Origin: Shouchella sp047238345
GTDB taxonomy: Bacteria; Bacillota; Bacilli; Bacillales; Bacillaceae_D
DNA length: 64,000 nucleotides
Direction of reading: 5' to 3'
Assembly: GCF_047238345.1 (NCBI RefSeq)
Contig: NZ_JBDFMQ010000001.1
Location: 3,038,001-3,102,000 of the forward strand
Part shown: in pieces, positions 25,761-35,097 of the stretch
How positions within the stretch are numbered: the first letter of the stretch is position 1
How the letters are laid out: each line of letters begins with the position of its first letter
Made by a program: the position numbers and the translations under genes
Notes under the pieces: model-generated
Database searches by the model: none
Told to the model about the DNA's origin: nothing
The model's input: the letters and a program-made list of their open reading frames with translations, nothing else

Positions 25761-28154
25761 TTATGATGCTGGAATTGACGCCACAACAGGTTGACCAATT
25801 GGTAGGTCCGCAATTGCCTGTTCAGACACATACGTTCCAAATGGGACACGGTACACTTCAGATGAATCATCTTTATTCGTGAAGACCATATAGCCACCAT
25901 ATAATCCTTGTCTCGCAATTTTCGGTGCAACTAAGAAACTATTGCTCGTAACTGTTTCACCAGCTGGAACGGTAATCGACTTATTTGTCTGCAACGTCAT
26001 CCCACTTGCTCCTGCTGGTAGCGTGCCGTTCACAGCTTCAAATTGGGTTTGAACCGTAAATGATTTTGCTTCGTCACCTGTATTTGAAATACGAAGGCTT
26101 TGAAGCTCACGAATATTTCCTGTTGCCGTGCTCACTGGTCCAAAGCTTAGTGCGCCTGTACGGTCAGGGATTATCGTTAGTAAGCTATCTTCAACATGTA
26201 AAGCGTCCATCGTTGATTGGAACATCATTGTTGAATCAATCGCCGCTTGTGGATCTACACGACCAGCACCTACCTCAAAGACATTGTAATCATTCGTTAA
26301 TGGTACAGATGTGTTCATTAATTTGGTTTTCACTTCTGCTGGCGTTAACCCTTCATTTGCTTGAAGCATTAGCGCTGCGATCCCCGCTACGTGAGGGGAA
26401 GACATGGATGTACCGGAAGATCTTCCATATGAAAATTCATAATCACCGATAAACTCCGGTCCAGACATGTAGCTTGGAACAGTTGACAATACATCTACAC
26501 CAGGGGCTACTACTTCTGGTTTAATTGCGGCTGTATAATTCACAGGACCTCTCGAGCTAAAATCAGCCAGTGTGTCGCCAATTGTCGTGAAAGCACTCAT
26601 ATCACCAAACGTTACCGTTGAATCTTCATTGAGTAAGTCGACAATCGCTCTACCTTGTTCATACGTGAGTGAGAAACCTGGAATATAACCACGGCTCGCC
26701 CCAACATAAACAGGATTATGACCTGCACCTGGAAGATTGTTATAAATAATAATACCGGCTGCACCAGCATCTTTTGCATTGGCAATTTTATCGACAAATG
26801 CAAGATCTCCTCTAGCGACAATTGCAACTTTGCCTTCTACATCAATTTCTGCAAACTCTTGCACGCGTCCCAATCCAGCTTCAACAAGTTCGAACGTTTC
26901 TCCAGTAAATTCTTCAAGAGAGGTTTCGAATGATTCTGAAATAACACGCAAATCTCCAGCCAACGTTTGATTCGCTACATTGTACTCGCTTGTAAATTCA
27001 GGCACTTCAATTGGCACATTGCTCGCACCTACTGAAATAGGCAAAGCGGCAGAACCAGGAGCTCCAATTGTGTATAGCCCACTTCTTCCACTATTACCTG
27101 CTGACGTGACAACCGTTACGCCTGCTAAGACCGCATTATTTGTTGCGATGCCCGTTGGTGCAATCGGATTATTCGTTGCGCTTCCTAACGAAAGGTTAAT
27201 CACATCCATTCCATCTTCAACAGAGCGCTCAATTCCTGCAATGACACCAGAGGTCGCACCAGAGCCATATGGTCCAAGAACACGATAAGCATAAAGATCT
27301 GCATCAGGTGCTACACCAGTGACTGCGTACTCAGACTCATTTTCGCCTGTACCGTTCGTTGTTCCACTTACGTGCGTACCATGACTGGTGTAATAAGAAC
27401 GGTTACCACTATCAAACTCTGGTAAACCTGATGCTAACCAATCTTCATATGTTGCTTCCATTGGGTCATCATCATCATCGACAAAGTCATATCCGCCTTT
27501 ATAGACATCTTTTAAATCTGGATGGTTGTAGTCGACACCTGTATCAAGTACACCAATCTTGATACCTTCTCCCGTTAACCCGTCAATATGTAAATCGTTT
27601 ACTCCTAAGAAAGGAATGCTATCTACCATTGTCGCGTCTACTGGTTCATCGTGTTCTTTTGTATCAACTGGATGGATTAGTTCGACTTCTTCATCGTTGT
27701 AAATCGCTTTTATTTCTTCATATTGCAGCAACTCTTCCACTTTATTTGCTGGTAACGTAAGCGCTGCACCATTAAAAATTGTCGTATAAGTAAAATTTAC
27801 AGTGTAATCGATTTGATCTTGTTCTTGTTCAGAGAAAACATCGCCTAAAATTCCTGCGAACGTTTCTTGTGACTGCTCAACGTTCTCTTGTGCCTCTTCT
27901 TCCGACAACGCTTCGCCTTCCTCTTCAGCTAACGCGAGCGCCACTTGTTCTGACAACTCTTCTAGTTCGACAATAATCGAAACTTCTTCTTCACTATCAA
28001 GATCAATTGATTCAGGTAAGAGAAGCTTTCCATCGAGATTTTCCTCAGCTTTTACTTGCAAAGACGGCAAAGTAAAAGAACTCGCAACCATACAAAAAGA
28101 CAGTGCAACTACAGACAATGTCTTTGTACAGTTTAATTGTGTCGTTTTTTTCAA
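25761..28154 (-). CDS. vpr: Secreted subtilase with PA domain (Vpr-like)
   Basis: A 797-residue cell-wall or extracellular serine protease. Order: signal peptide (about 1-36), I9-type propeptide (VSIIVELEELSEQVALALAE to about 150), S8 domain with Asp (VLDTGVDYNHPDL), His (SHGTHVSGT) and Ser (SSGTSMSSPHVAG), a PA domain inserted before the Ser (VEGKVAIVARGDLAFVDKIA, GAAGIIIYNN), and a C-terminal Fn3-like region. This is the layout of B. subtilis Vpr (806 residues). A TTG start is preceded by AAAGGGTGACCGCAT. It is followed on the same strand by sipW and tasA homologues. Confidence 0.92.
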   Translation of the reverse strand: MKKTTQLNCTKTLSVVALSFCMVASSFTLPSLQVKAEENLDGKLLLPESIDLDSEEEVSIIVELEELSEQVALALAEEEGEALSEEEAQENVEQSQETFAGILGDVFSEQEQDQIDYTVNFTYTTIFNGAALTLPANKVEELLQYEEIKAIYNDEEVELIHPVDTKEHDEPVDATMVDSIPFLGVNDLHIDGLTGEGIKIGVLDTGVDYNHPDLKDVYKGGYDFVDDDDDPMEATYEDWLASGLPEFDSGNRSYYTSHGTHVSGTTNGTGENESEYAVTGVAPDADLYAYRVLGPYGSGATSGVIAGIERSVEDGMDVINLSLGSATNNPIAPTGIATNNAVLAGVTVVTSAGNSGRSGLYTIGAPGSAALPISVGASNVPIEVPEFTSEYNVANQTLAGDLRVISESFETSLEEFTGETFELVEAGLGRVQEFAEIDVEGKVAIVARGDLAFVDKIANAKDAGAAGIIIYNNLPGAGHNPVYVGASRGYIPGFSLTYEQGRAIVDLLNEDSTVTFGDMSAFTTIGDTLADFSSRGPVNYTAAIKPEVVAPGVDVLSTVPSYMSGPEFIGDYEFSYGRSSGTSMSSPHVAGIAALMLQANEGLTPAEVKTKLMNTSVPLTNDYNVFEVGAGRVDPQAAIDSTMMFQSTMDALHVEDSLLTIIPDRTGALSFGPVSTATGNIRELQSLRISNTGDEAKSFTVQTQFEAVNGTLPAGASGMTLQTNKSITVPAGETVTSNSFLVAPKIARQGLYGGYMVFTNKDDSSEVYRVPFGTYVSEQAIADLPIGQPVVASIPAS

Positions 28155-28336
28155 ATGCGGTCACCCTTTCAAACGATTATTGTCTTGCTTAATCGAATTA
28201 TATCGAAAATGCAGAAAACAACAATTATTTTTTCAATTCTTTTACTTATTTGCCAAACCATTTTTATTCTGTGACAAAAGTCTGAAATAATCGACAATTA
28301 TACCGATAAATTACACATTATTTCAACATTTCCGTA

Positions 28337-28477
28337 TTTCCCAATATCGATTATCCAAACCTTGACTAAAAAAAAACCATTCTATATACTCACTTTTTGT
28401 AGAACGTATTTCCCTAAAATATTGGGAATAAAAGTAAGGTACTTAGTCCTACTTACTTATCTCAAATATTGGGGATT
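28337..28477. promoter_or_regulatory. Cluster of TTTCCCAAT-like boxes between vpr and abgT
   Basis: The element appears as TTTCCCAATA at 28337, as an inverted pair TTTCCC-TAAAAT-ATTGGGAAT at 28409-28429, and as ATATTGGGGAT near 28466. The boxes flank the abgT promoter at 28362-28390 and lie 180-320 bp upstream of vpr. They match the boxes upstream of aprE and sigO. The remainder of this 383-bp gap is AT-rich without further recognisable features. Confidence 0.5.
28362..28390 (+). promoter_or_regulatory. SigA-type promoter of abgT
   Basis: TTGACT, 17-bp A-rich spacer, TATACT; the predicted transcript start is near 28397, about 140 nt before the GTG start. Confidence 0.7.
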
Positions 28478-28537
28478 GTATCCGTCGTTCATTGTGATAG
28501 ACTTGTTCTTTTAGATTACTTGAAAAGAGGGAAGATC

Positions 28538-30088
28538 GTGGCACAACAACAGAAAACAGGCTTCTTCTCGCGCACGTTTAATCGAATGTTAAACGGTGTG
28601 GAATGGCTTGGTAATAAATTGCCTCACCCAGTTACGCTGTTTGCGATTTTAGCTGTTCTCGTTATTATTGCGTCAGCTATTTTTTCAGCATTAGATGTAA
28701 CCGTTGATGACCCTACTCAGCCCGGCGAAACCTTGCAAGTTGAAAACTTGTTAAGTGCTGATGGGATTCAATACTTATTCACAAGCATGGTTGATAACTT
28801 TATTAACTTTGCTCCATTAGGCGTCGTGCTTGCAACAATGATTGGAATTGGTGTAGCAGAGCGAAGCGGATTAATTGGGGCCGCCCTTCGAGGAATCGTT
28901 ACATCTGTACCGAAACGACTTGTCACAGCAGCTTTAATATTTGCTGGTGTTCTATCAAGTATGGCTGTCGACGCAGGATATGTGATTTTACCTCCACTTG
29001 GAGCGTTAATTTTCTTATCACTCGGACGTCACCCACTCGCTGGTATTGCCGCAGCATTTGCAGGGGTATCTGCCGGTTTCGGGGCAAATATTTTTGTCAC
29101 GTCACTCGATCCATTACTTGGCTCACTCACAATGGAAGCCGCAGCAACGGTTGATCCAGAGTACGCAAGTGGCCTTAATTATCTAATGAACTATTACATC
29201 ATGGTCGCTTCTGTTTTCTTACTAACGATTGTCGGAACATTTGTTACAGAGAAGATCGTTGAGCCACGATTAGGAACGTTTAAAGGAAAAGCAGAAGAAG
29301 GCGAAGAAATTACGTACCTTTCTAAAGTTGAGAAAAAGGGATTGGTGTATGCCGCCTTAACAATTGTCGGACTTATTGCGCTAGCATTGCTACTCGTTGT
29401 TCCTGAATGGGGACCGTTACGTGGAGATGGCGATAGTCCAATACTAAATTCACCATTTATGGACGCACTTGTTGCGATTCTTTTATTCATTTTCCTTATC
29501 CCAGGAATTGTTTACGGCATTGTTACAAAAGAAATTCGAAACGATAAAGATGCTGCTAAACAAATGTCCGACACAATGGCTTCAATGGGCATGTTCATCG
29601 TTCTTGCCTTTACAGCAGGACAGTTTGTTGCTTACTTTGAAGAAACCAACATCGGTCTTGTCTTAGGTGCTTTTGGAGCGGAATTGCTCGAATCTTTACA
29701 AGTCGGCGGGATTCCACTTATTCTTGGTTTTATGCTTGTTTGTGCAGTCATAAACCTCTTTGTCGGTAGTGCCTCTGCAAAGTGGGCCATTATGGCACCG
29801 GTATTCGTACCACTGATGATGGACTTTGGCTTTTCACCTGCTACCACACAGGCAGCATACCGAATTGCGGATTCAACAACGAATATCATTACACCAACGA
29901 TGACATACTTTGCCATGGTCATCGCATTCGCTCAGAAATATGACAAGAAAATTGGGATTGGTACACTCGTTTCAATGATGCTCCCATACACAATCTTCTT
30001 CTCGATTACATGGACCCTTATGTTTATTATTTGGATTCTACTTGGAATTGATTTGGGACCTGGTGCACCAATCTATTATGAACCTTAA
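28538..30088 (+). CDS. AbgT-family transporter
   Basis: A 516-residue membrane transporter with about eleven helices. The cytosolic N terminus leads to NKLPHPVTLFAILAVLVIIA; family segments include GIGVAERSGLIGAALRGIV, SSMAVDAGYVILPPLGALIF, FVGSASAKWAIMAPVFVPLM and RIADSTTNIITPTMTYFAMV. AbgT relatives take up p-aminobenzoyl-glutamate or act as antimetabolite exporters; which applies here is open. The GTG start at 28538 follows GAGGGAAGATC; the upstream frame is part of the leader. Confidence 0.9.
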   Translation: MAQQQKTGFFSRTFNRMLNGVEWLGNKLPHPVTLFAILAVLVIIASAIFSALDVTVDDPTQPGETLQVENLLSADGIQYLFTSMVDNFINFAPLGVVLATMIGIGVAERSGLIGAALRGIVTSVPKRLVTAALIFAGVLSSMAVDAGYVILPPLGALIFLSLGRHPLAGIAAAFAGVSAGFGANIFVTSLDPLLGSLTMEAAATVDPEYASGLNYLMNYYIMVASVFLLTIVGTFVTEKIVEPRLGTFKGKAEEGEEITYLSKVEKKGLVYAALTIVGLIALALLLVVPEWGPLRGDGDSPILNSPFMDALVAILLFIFLIPGIVYGIVTKEIRNDKDAAKQMSDTMASMGMFIVLAFTAGQFVAYFEETNIGLVLGAFGAELLESLQVGGIPLILGFMLVCAVINLFVGSASAKWAIMAPVFVPLMMDFGFSPATTQAAYRIADSTTNIITPTMTYFAMVIAFAQKYDKKIGIGTLVSMMLPYTIFFSITWTLMFIIWILLGIDLGPGAPIYYEP

Positions 30089-30104
30089 ACATTTGAACAA
30101 AACG

Positions 30105-30142
30105 ACTGGAGTAAGGATACTGATCCTTGCTCCAGTTTTTTT
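30105..30142 (+). terminator. Terminator after abgT
   Basis: ACTGGAGTAAGGAT pairs with ATCCTTGCTCCAGT (one mismatch) and is followed by T7. Confidence 0.92.
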
Positions 30143-30425
30143 ATCTCTATATATTAAGGAAAAAAACCGTCTAGCTCTGTCAGGAAATCTCTCAACATTC
30201 TTTTACGATTTACTTAAAAGGTACAATTTCTTTATACATGGTTTACAAAAATCGATTATACTAGACTTGTTTCCTCATTTTACTAGTTTATCGTTGATTG
30301 ACCGGCAATTATTTTCAAAAATTTAGCACATATTTTCTTTTCCTATTAATACGGAACCCATTGGTATTCTTACGTTTTTTACTTTATTCGTTTACAGCAC
30401 TACATGAAAGCGGTAAAAACGGTTA
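30143..30425. other. AT-rich intergenic stretch upstream of phnD
   Basis: I see no gene, repeat or structured RNA here. Isolated TTTACA hexamers occur (about 30240 and 30389) but not in the tandem 11-bp arrangement of a Pho box. Confidence 0.5.
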
Positions 30426-30454
30426 TTGACGGTTTTATAAACTATATCTACAAT
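30426..30454 (+). promoter_or_regulatory. SigA-type promoter of phnDCEE
   Basis: TTGACG, 17-bp spacer, TACAAT. A direct repeat ACGGTT-ATTG-ACGGTT overlaps the -35 and may be an operator. Confidence 0.7.
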
Positions 30455-30500
30455 AATCGAGGAAGCTACATTTTCAACCAAACTTTAGGGGGATCTACAA

Positions 30501-31448
30501 TTGAAAAAAAAGGTGTTCGGTTCAACGTTTGTAGCAGTAACAGCTCTTATGCTTGCAGCATGTGGTGGAGACAGTGATGACAATGGTGGAAATGGCGGCG
30601 GGGATGATGCCGGGAATTCAAACGATCCAACAGATGTACTGAATGTGCAATTTGTTCCATCTCAGAATGCAGAAACACTTGAAGCAACAGCTGCACCATT
30701 GGAAGAATTGCTTTCTGAACAATTAGACGGTATTGACGTAAATGTTTCTGTATCCACAGACTACTCAAGTGTTATTACAGCTTTAAGTTCAGGTACAGTC
30801 GATGTAGGATTTTTACCTCCAAACGCGTACGTGACAGCGAAAGAAGAAGGATTTGCTGAAGTCATTCTTCAATCATTACGTTATGGCGTAAATGAAGAGG
30901 ACGGTTCACCAACTGACGAATTAGTTGATGGATACAAAGCACAATTTCTTGTGAGAGAAGATTCTGACATTGAAACAATTGAAGACGTTGAAGGATCAAC
31001 TGTAGCATTCCAAAATAGAACCTCATCTGCTGGATATGTATGGCCAGCTGCAGCTTTGTTAGATGCAGGAATTGACCCGGAAGCAGACGTTAATGGCATT
31101 GAGCGACAAGGGCATGACCAAGCAATTTTAAGTTTGCTTGATGAGTCTGTCGATGTAGCTGTAACGTTCCAAGATGCACGTAATACAGTTGCGAATGACT
31201 TCCCTGACATTTGGGAGACAACACGCGTCATTGCCACAACTGAAATGATTCCTAATGATACGATTTCTGTACGCTCAGACATGTCTGAAGATTATCAAGA
31301 AAAATTACAAGAAGCATTCATTGCCATTGGTCAATCAGAAGAAGGTCGTCAGATCATTTTTGATGTATATTCTCACGAAGGCTATGTAGAATCTGAAGAT
31401 AGTAATTTTGATATTGTTCGCGAATACGCAGACCGTATCGAAGAATAA
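30501..31448 (+). CDS. phnD: Phosphonate/phosphite-type ABC transporter substrate-binding lipoprotein
   Basis: A 315-residue lipoprotein (lipobox LAAC, Cys21) with a Gly/Asp-rich linker and a PhnD fold: LNVQFVPSQNAETLEATAAP, SSGTVDVGFLPPNAYVTAKE, VAFQNRTSSAGYVWPAAALL. It would bind a phosphonate, phosphite or similar oxyanion outside the cell. The TTG start follows TAGGGGGATCTACAA. It is first of four co-directional genes. No C-P lyase, phosphonatase or phosphite dehydrogenase gene is nearby, so the ligand is undetermined. Confidence 0.9.
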   Translation: MKKKVFGSTFVAVTALMLAACGGDSDDNGGNGGGDDAGNSNDPTDVLNVQFVPSQNAETLEATAAPLEELLSEQLDGIDVNVSVSTDYSSVITALSSGTVDVGFLPPNAYVTAKEEGFAEVILQSLRYGVNEEDGSPTDELVDGYKAQFLVREDSDIETIEDVEGSTVAFQNRTSSAGYVWPAAALLDAGIDPEADVNGIERQGHDQAILSLLDESVDVAVTFQDARNTVANDFPDIWETTRVIATTEMIPNDTISVRSDMSEDYQEKLQEAFIAIGQSEEGRQIIFDVYSHEGYVESEDSNFDIVREYADRIEE

Positions 31449-31464
31449 CATATATACGCTCATA

Positions 31465-31495
31465 GAGCCCGTTCATCCTAAATGTACGGGCTCTC
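31465..31495 (+). other. Intercistronic hairpin between phnD and phnC
   Basis: AGAGCCCGT and ACGGGCTCT form a 9-bp stem with a 13-nt loop and no T-tract. Such stems often stabilise the binding-protein mRNA relative to the downstream genes. Confidence 0.6.
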
Positions 31496-31559
31496 TCAAT
31501 AATTAAATACTTTTATAAACCTATTAGATTTGACGATTGAACAAGAAAGTTGGGACGTA

Positions 31560-32360
31560 ATGATTGAAATCAAGAATGTGTCTAAGACGTATCCAAATGG
31601 CACAAAAGGACTACAGAACGTTAATTTAACAATTGAACAAGGCGAATTTGTTGTTATTGTCGGTTTATCGGGTGCCGGGAAGTCCACCTTACTTCGCTCC
31701 ATTAATCGATTAAATGACATTACAGAAGGTGAAATTCTCATAAATGAGCAATCAATTACAACCGCAAAAGGCCGTACTTTGCGAAAAATTCGTCAGCAAA
31801 CGTCGATGATCTTCCAAAGTTTCAACTTAGTGAAACGTTCATCCGTTCTACGAAACGTACTTTCAGGTCGTGTTGGCTATCACAGCACGCTCCGTACAGT
31901 ACTAAACTTATTTCCAAAATACGATGTAGAACTTGCGTTGCAAGCATTAAATCGTGTCAATATTTTAGAAAAAGCTTATTCCAAAGCAAGTGAATTATCT
32001 GGAGGACAGCAGCAACGTGTTGCCATTGCTCGAGCGCTAGCACAAGAACCGAGCGTGATATTAGCCGATGAACCAACCGCTTCTCTTGATCCCTTAACAA
32101 CGAAACAAGTCATGGATGATTTGAAGCGAATTAATCAAGAAGACAAGATTACGACAATCGTTAATCTGCATTTTATAGATTTAGCACGTGAATATGCCAC
32201 TCGCATCATTGGCTTGCGTGCAGGAGAAGTTGTGTTTGACGGTCCAGTATCTGAAGCAACGGACGAGAAATTCGCTGAAATTTATGGACGCCCGATTCAA
32301 GAGGATGAGCTTTTAGGGGAGGATATACATGAGCCAACCACTCCACCAACAACTAACTAA
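31560..32360 (+). CDS. phnC: Phosphonate-type ABC transporter ATP-binding protein
   Basis: A 266-residue ABC ATPase: Walker A GLSGAGKS, Q-loop in MIFQSFNLVKRSSVLRNVLS, signature LSGGQQQRVAIARAL, Walker B VILADEPTASLDP. The extended QSFNLVKRSSVLRNVL segment is typical of PhnC. The start at MIEIKNVSKTYPNG (31560) is preferred; the Shine-Dalgarno GGGACGTA is modest. The last 32 bp overlap phnE. Confidence 0.92.
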   Translation: MIEIKNVSKTYPNGTKGLQNVNLTIEQGEFVVIVGLSGAGKSTLLRSINRLNDITEGEILINEQSITTAKGRTLRKIRQQTSMIFQSFNLVKRSSVLRNVLSGRVGYHSTLRTVLNLFPKYDVELALQALNRVNILEKAYSKASELSGGQQQRVAIARALAQEPSVILADEPTASLDPLTTKQVMDDLKRINQEDKITTIVNLHFIDLAREYATRIIGLRAGEVVFDGPVSEATDEKFAEIYGRPIQEDELLGEDIHEPTTPPTTN

Positions 32361-33117
32361 ACCACCTAAAACAAAGCTCTACACAACGCTCCTTCTCATT
32401 CTAGCCGTCATTTTAACGAGTGCCTGGTATATTAATGCTGATCCCCGTATTTTCCTTAGTAATTGGGATAATGCGTTAGATATTATCATTCGAATGTTTC
32501 CACCAGACGTTACATTCTTTATTGAAGCAACTCCAGCCATGCTTGAAACCATTCGGATGGCATTAATTGGGACAACGTTTGGAGCCATATTAGCGATTCC
32601 AATTTTATTTTTTTGTGCAGCAAACGTGGCTACACCTATATGGATTCACCAACCTGCTAGAATTGCGCTAAACGCTCTACGTACCGTTCCTGATATTTTA
32701 CTCGCTGCCATTTTTGCTGCGATCCTTGGATTTAATACATTGGCTGGGATTGTTGCCTTAAGTATTTTTTCTATTGGGGTTATCGGTAAACTTTCTTATG
32801 AAGCAGTGGAGAACATTGATAAAGGACCACTTGAATCGATGACGTCTGTTGGGGCCAATAAAATTCAGTGGATTGTTTTTGGGGTCGTCCCACAAATGTT
32901 GCCACAGTTTACTTCTTACGTTCTTTATACGCTAGAAATTAATGTACGAGCCGCAGCCATTTTAGGAATTGTTGGTGCAGGTGGAATTGGTCGCTTGTAT
33001 ACAAACTCACTAAATACTTTTCAGTTTGATCAAGTACTCGCATTAATTCTCTATACATTGTTAGTTGTTTTAGTAATAGATTTTATTAGCTTAAAAATTC
33101 GGGAGCGCTTAATATGA
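32329..33117 (+). CDS. phnE: Phosphonate-type ABC transporter permease (first)
   Basis: A 262-residue permease with about six helices and the PhnE motif EAVENIDKGPLESMTSVGAN (the EAA loop) and ILGIVGAGGIGRLYTNSLN. GGGGAGGATATAC precedes the start, inside phnC. Its stop overlaps the start of the second permease as ATGA. The two permeases probably form a heterodimer. Confidence 0.92.
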   Translation: MSQPLHQQLTKPPKTKLYTTLLLILAVILTSAWYINADPRIFLSNWDNALDIIIRMFPPDVTFFIEATPAMLETIRMALIGTTFGAILAIPILFFCAANVATPIWIHQPARIALNALRTVPDILLAAIFAAILGFNTLAGIVALSIFSIGVIGKLSYEAVENIDKGPLESMTSVGANKIQWIVFGVVPQMLPQFTSYVLYTLEINVRAAAILGIVGAGGIGRLYTNSLNTFQFDQVLALILYTLLVVLVIDFISLKIRERLI

Positions 33118-33917
33118 GTGATTTAAGAAGTAAGGTTAAGAGACCGAAGAAAAACCGTATCAAAACAGCTTTTATCATTTTGATTTTACTTTTATTATAT
33201 GTTTGGGGATTTGCAGGTATTAATTTTAGTGGAATCTCCCCTAATGCAGGTACCGTTACATCCGCTATTCTTGATGGTTTCCTTAATCCAGAGTGGGATT
33301 ACATCTATCGTCCTGGACAAGAAGATTTAATTCAAAATTTACTTGAAACCTTTGCCATTGCGCTTGTGGGCATAACGTTGTCCATTGTATTGTCGTTTCC
33401 GATTGCGTTTTGGGCGGCTCGCAACTTAAGCGTAAAACGTATTATTTCTGGTTCTGGTAAATCATTTTTGAGTTTCTTCCGTACCTTCCCCGACATCGTG
33501 ATGGCGTTGCTTTTTATCACCATTGTCGGACCAACTCCTTATGCAGGAATGCTCGCCCTTGGCGTTAGTGCCATGGGGATGCTAGGGAAACTGTATGCAG
33601 AGGAAATTGAATCGATTGATCCAGGCCCTTCAGAAGCACTTGTTGCGGCTGGAGCCAATAAACTACAAGTTCTTTTATTTGCGGTCGTGCCACAAGTCTT
33701 GCCTGGCTTCATTTCTGCGACCCTGTATCGTTTTGAAATTAACCTTCGTTCCGCAGCTACGTTAGGAATCGTTGGTGCAGGTGGAATTGGTGCGCCACTA
33801 ATTTTTGCAATTAATGGCCGAAGCTGGGATCGGGTTGCCGTCATTCTAATCGGATTAGTGTTGTTCGTTTTAGTGATCGACTTAATTTCTAGCGCGCTAC
33901 GTAAAAAAGTGATTTAA
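33114..33917 (+). CDS. phnE: Phosphonate-type ABC transporter permease (second)
   Basis: A 267-residue paralogue of the preceding permease: AEEIESIDPGPSEALVAAGA and TLGIVGAGGIGAPLIFAING line up with it. Translation is coupled by the 4-bp overlap. The operon ends in a strong terminator. Confidence 0.92.
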   Translation: MSDLRSKVKRPKKNRIKTAFIILILLLLYVWGFAGINFSGISPNAGTVTSAILDGFLNPEWDYIYRPGQEDLIQNLLETFAIALVGITLSIVLSFPIAFWAARNLSVKRIISGSGKSFLSFFRTFPDIVMALLFITIVGPTPYAGMLALGVSAMGMLGKLYAEEIESIDPGPSEALVAAGANKLQVLLFAVVPQVLPGFISATLYRFEINLRSAATLGIVGAGGIGAPLIFAINGRSWDRVAVILIGLVLFVLVIDLISSALRKKVI

Positions 33918-33921
33918 CAAG

Positions 33922-33955
33922 AAAAGCGATTGGCTGTGAGCCAATCGCTTTTTTC
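33922..33955. terminator. Bidirectional terminator after phnE
   Basis: AAGCGATTGGCT and AGCCAATCGCTT make a perfect 12-bp stem with a GTG loop, A-tract left and T-tract right. Confidence 0.95.
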
Positions 33956-33959
33956 TAAT

Positions 33960-34967
33960 CTAGTGTTGTTCAATCACAAGCTTCCCAATCATCTTGCCTT
34001 CTTCAAGCTGTTTATGTGCTTGTCTCAAGGTATTGTCGTTTAAAGGCGATAGCACCTTTGTCATTGTGTGACGCAGCTCCCCGCGTTCAAACATCCCACT
34101 CATTTTTGTTAACATCTTATGCTGTTCAATTTGATCATCCGTTTGAAACATCGCGCGCGTGAACATAAACTCCCAAGCAAATATGACGCTCTTTGCACGA
34201 ATTTTTTGCATGTCCAACATATCTTTATTCTCTACAATCGCACAAATGGTGCCTTGTGGTTTAATACATGTTGCCATCCCGTCCCAATGTTGGTTCGTAT
34301 CCGCTAAACACAAAATGTATTCAACCTCTTTATAACCGATTTCTTGTAGTTGTTCATGAAGATTTTGACGATGATTCACGACATGATCGGCTCCAAGTGT
34401 TTGACACCATTCTTTTGTCTCTTGTCTAGAAGCAGTAGCAATCACGTTTAGCCCTTGCTGTTTGGCAAGTTGAATCGCAATTGAGCCTACACCACCGGCA
34501 CCACCAATTATAAGGATTGCTTTTCCATTGTCTTGGTGGCTTATTTTCATTCGGTCGTACAGTGATTCCCACGCCGTAATCGCAGTAAGTGGCATTGCTG
34601 CCGCTTCTGCAAACGTTAAGGTTGATGGCTTTTTCCCAACAAGACGCTCATCGACAAGCTGGTATTCCGCATTTGAACCATTTCGTGTAACGTCACCGGC
34701 ATAGTACACTTCATCTCCCACTTTAAAGAATGTACATGCCTCTCCAACAGCTGTTACAATCCCCGACGCATCAAAGCCAAGTATACGTAGCTGTTCTTCT
34801 GGTTCCTTTTTAGCCATTCGCTGCTTTGTATCAACAGGATTTACCGATACCGCTTTCACTTCAATTAACAGATCATGCCCCTCTGCTGTTGGGGTTTCTA
34901 CCTCTTCATTTCGCAAACTGTCTTCGTTCTCAATTGGTAAGTACTCGTACAATCCTACTGCTTTCAT
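33960..34967 (-). CDS. MDR-family NADPH quinone oxidoreductase-like protein
   Basis: A 335-residue medium-chain dehydrogenase of the zinc-independent branch (annotated as zinc-type alcohol dehydrogenase-like in relatives). The N-terminal GroES-like domain has VKAVSVNPVDTKQRM, LGFDASGIVTAVGE and FKVGDEVYYAG; the nucleotide domain has ILIIGGAGGVGSIAIQLAKQ. The structural and catalytic Cys ligands of zinc enzymes are absent. Substrate unknown. Confidence 0.87.
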   Translation of the reverse strand: MKAVGLYEYLPIENEDSLRNEEVETPTAEGHDLLIEVKAVSVNPVDTKQRMAKKEPEEQLRILGFDASGIVTAVGEACTFFKVGDEVYYAGDVTRNGSNAEYQLVDERLVGKKPSTLTFAEAAAMPLTAITAWESLYDRMKISHQDNGKAILIIGGAGGVGSIAIQLAKQQGLNVIATASRQETKEWCQTLGADHVVNHRQNLHEQLQEIGYKEVEYILCLADTNQHWDGMATCIKPQGTICAIVENKDMLDMQKIRAKSVIFAWEFMFTRAMFQTDDQIEQHKMLTKMSGMFERGELRHTMTKVLSPLNDNTLRQAHKQLEEGKMIGKLVIEQH

Positions 34968-35097
34968 CCAAATCCCTCACTTTAGAACGCTTTCTTTAAG
35001 AGTAAACAATTAGCCACTTCCTTGTCTACTCTATTGCATTTCCTTTATAAAATTAGTACCTTAAGAGAATGAAATCAAAAAGAAAAGCAGGTTATGA

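Noticed and set aside
30042..30326. A 94-codon plus-strand frame after abgT
   Set aside because: It starts inside abgT and passes through the terminator; no ribosome binding site.
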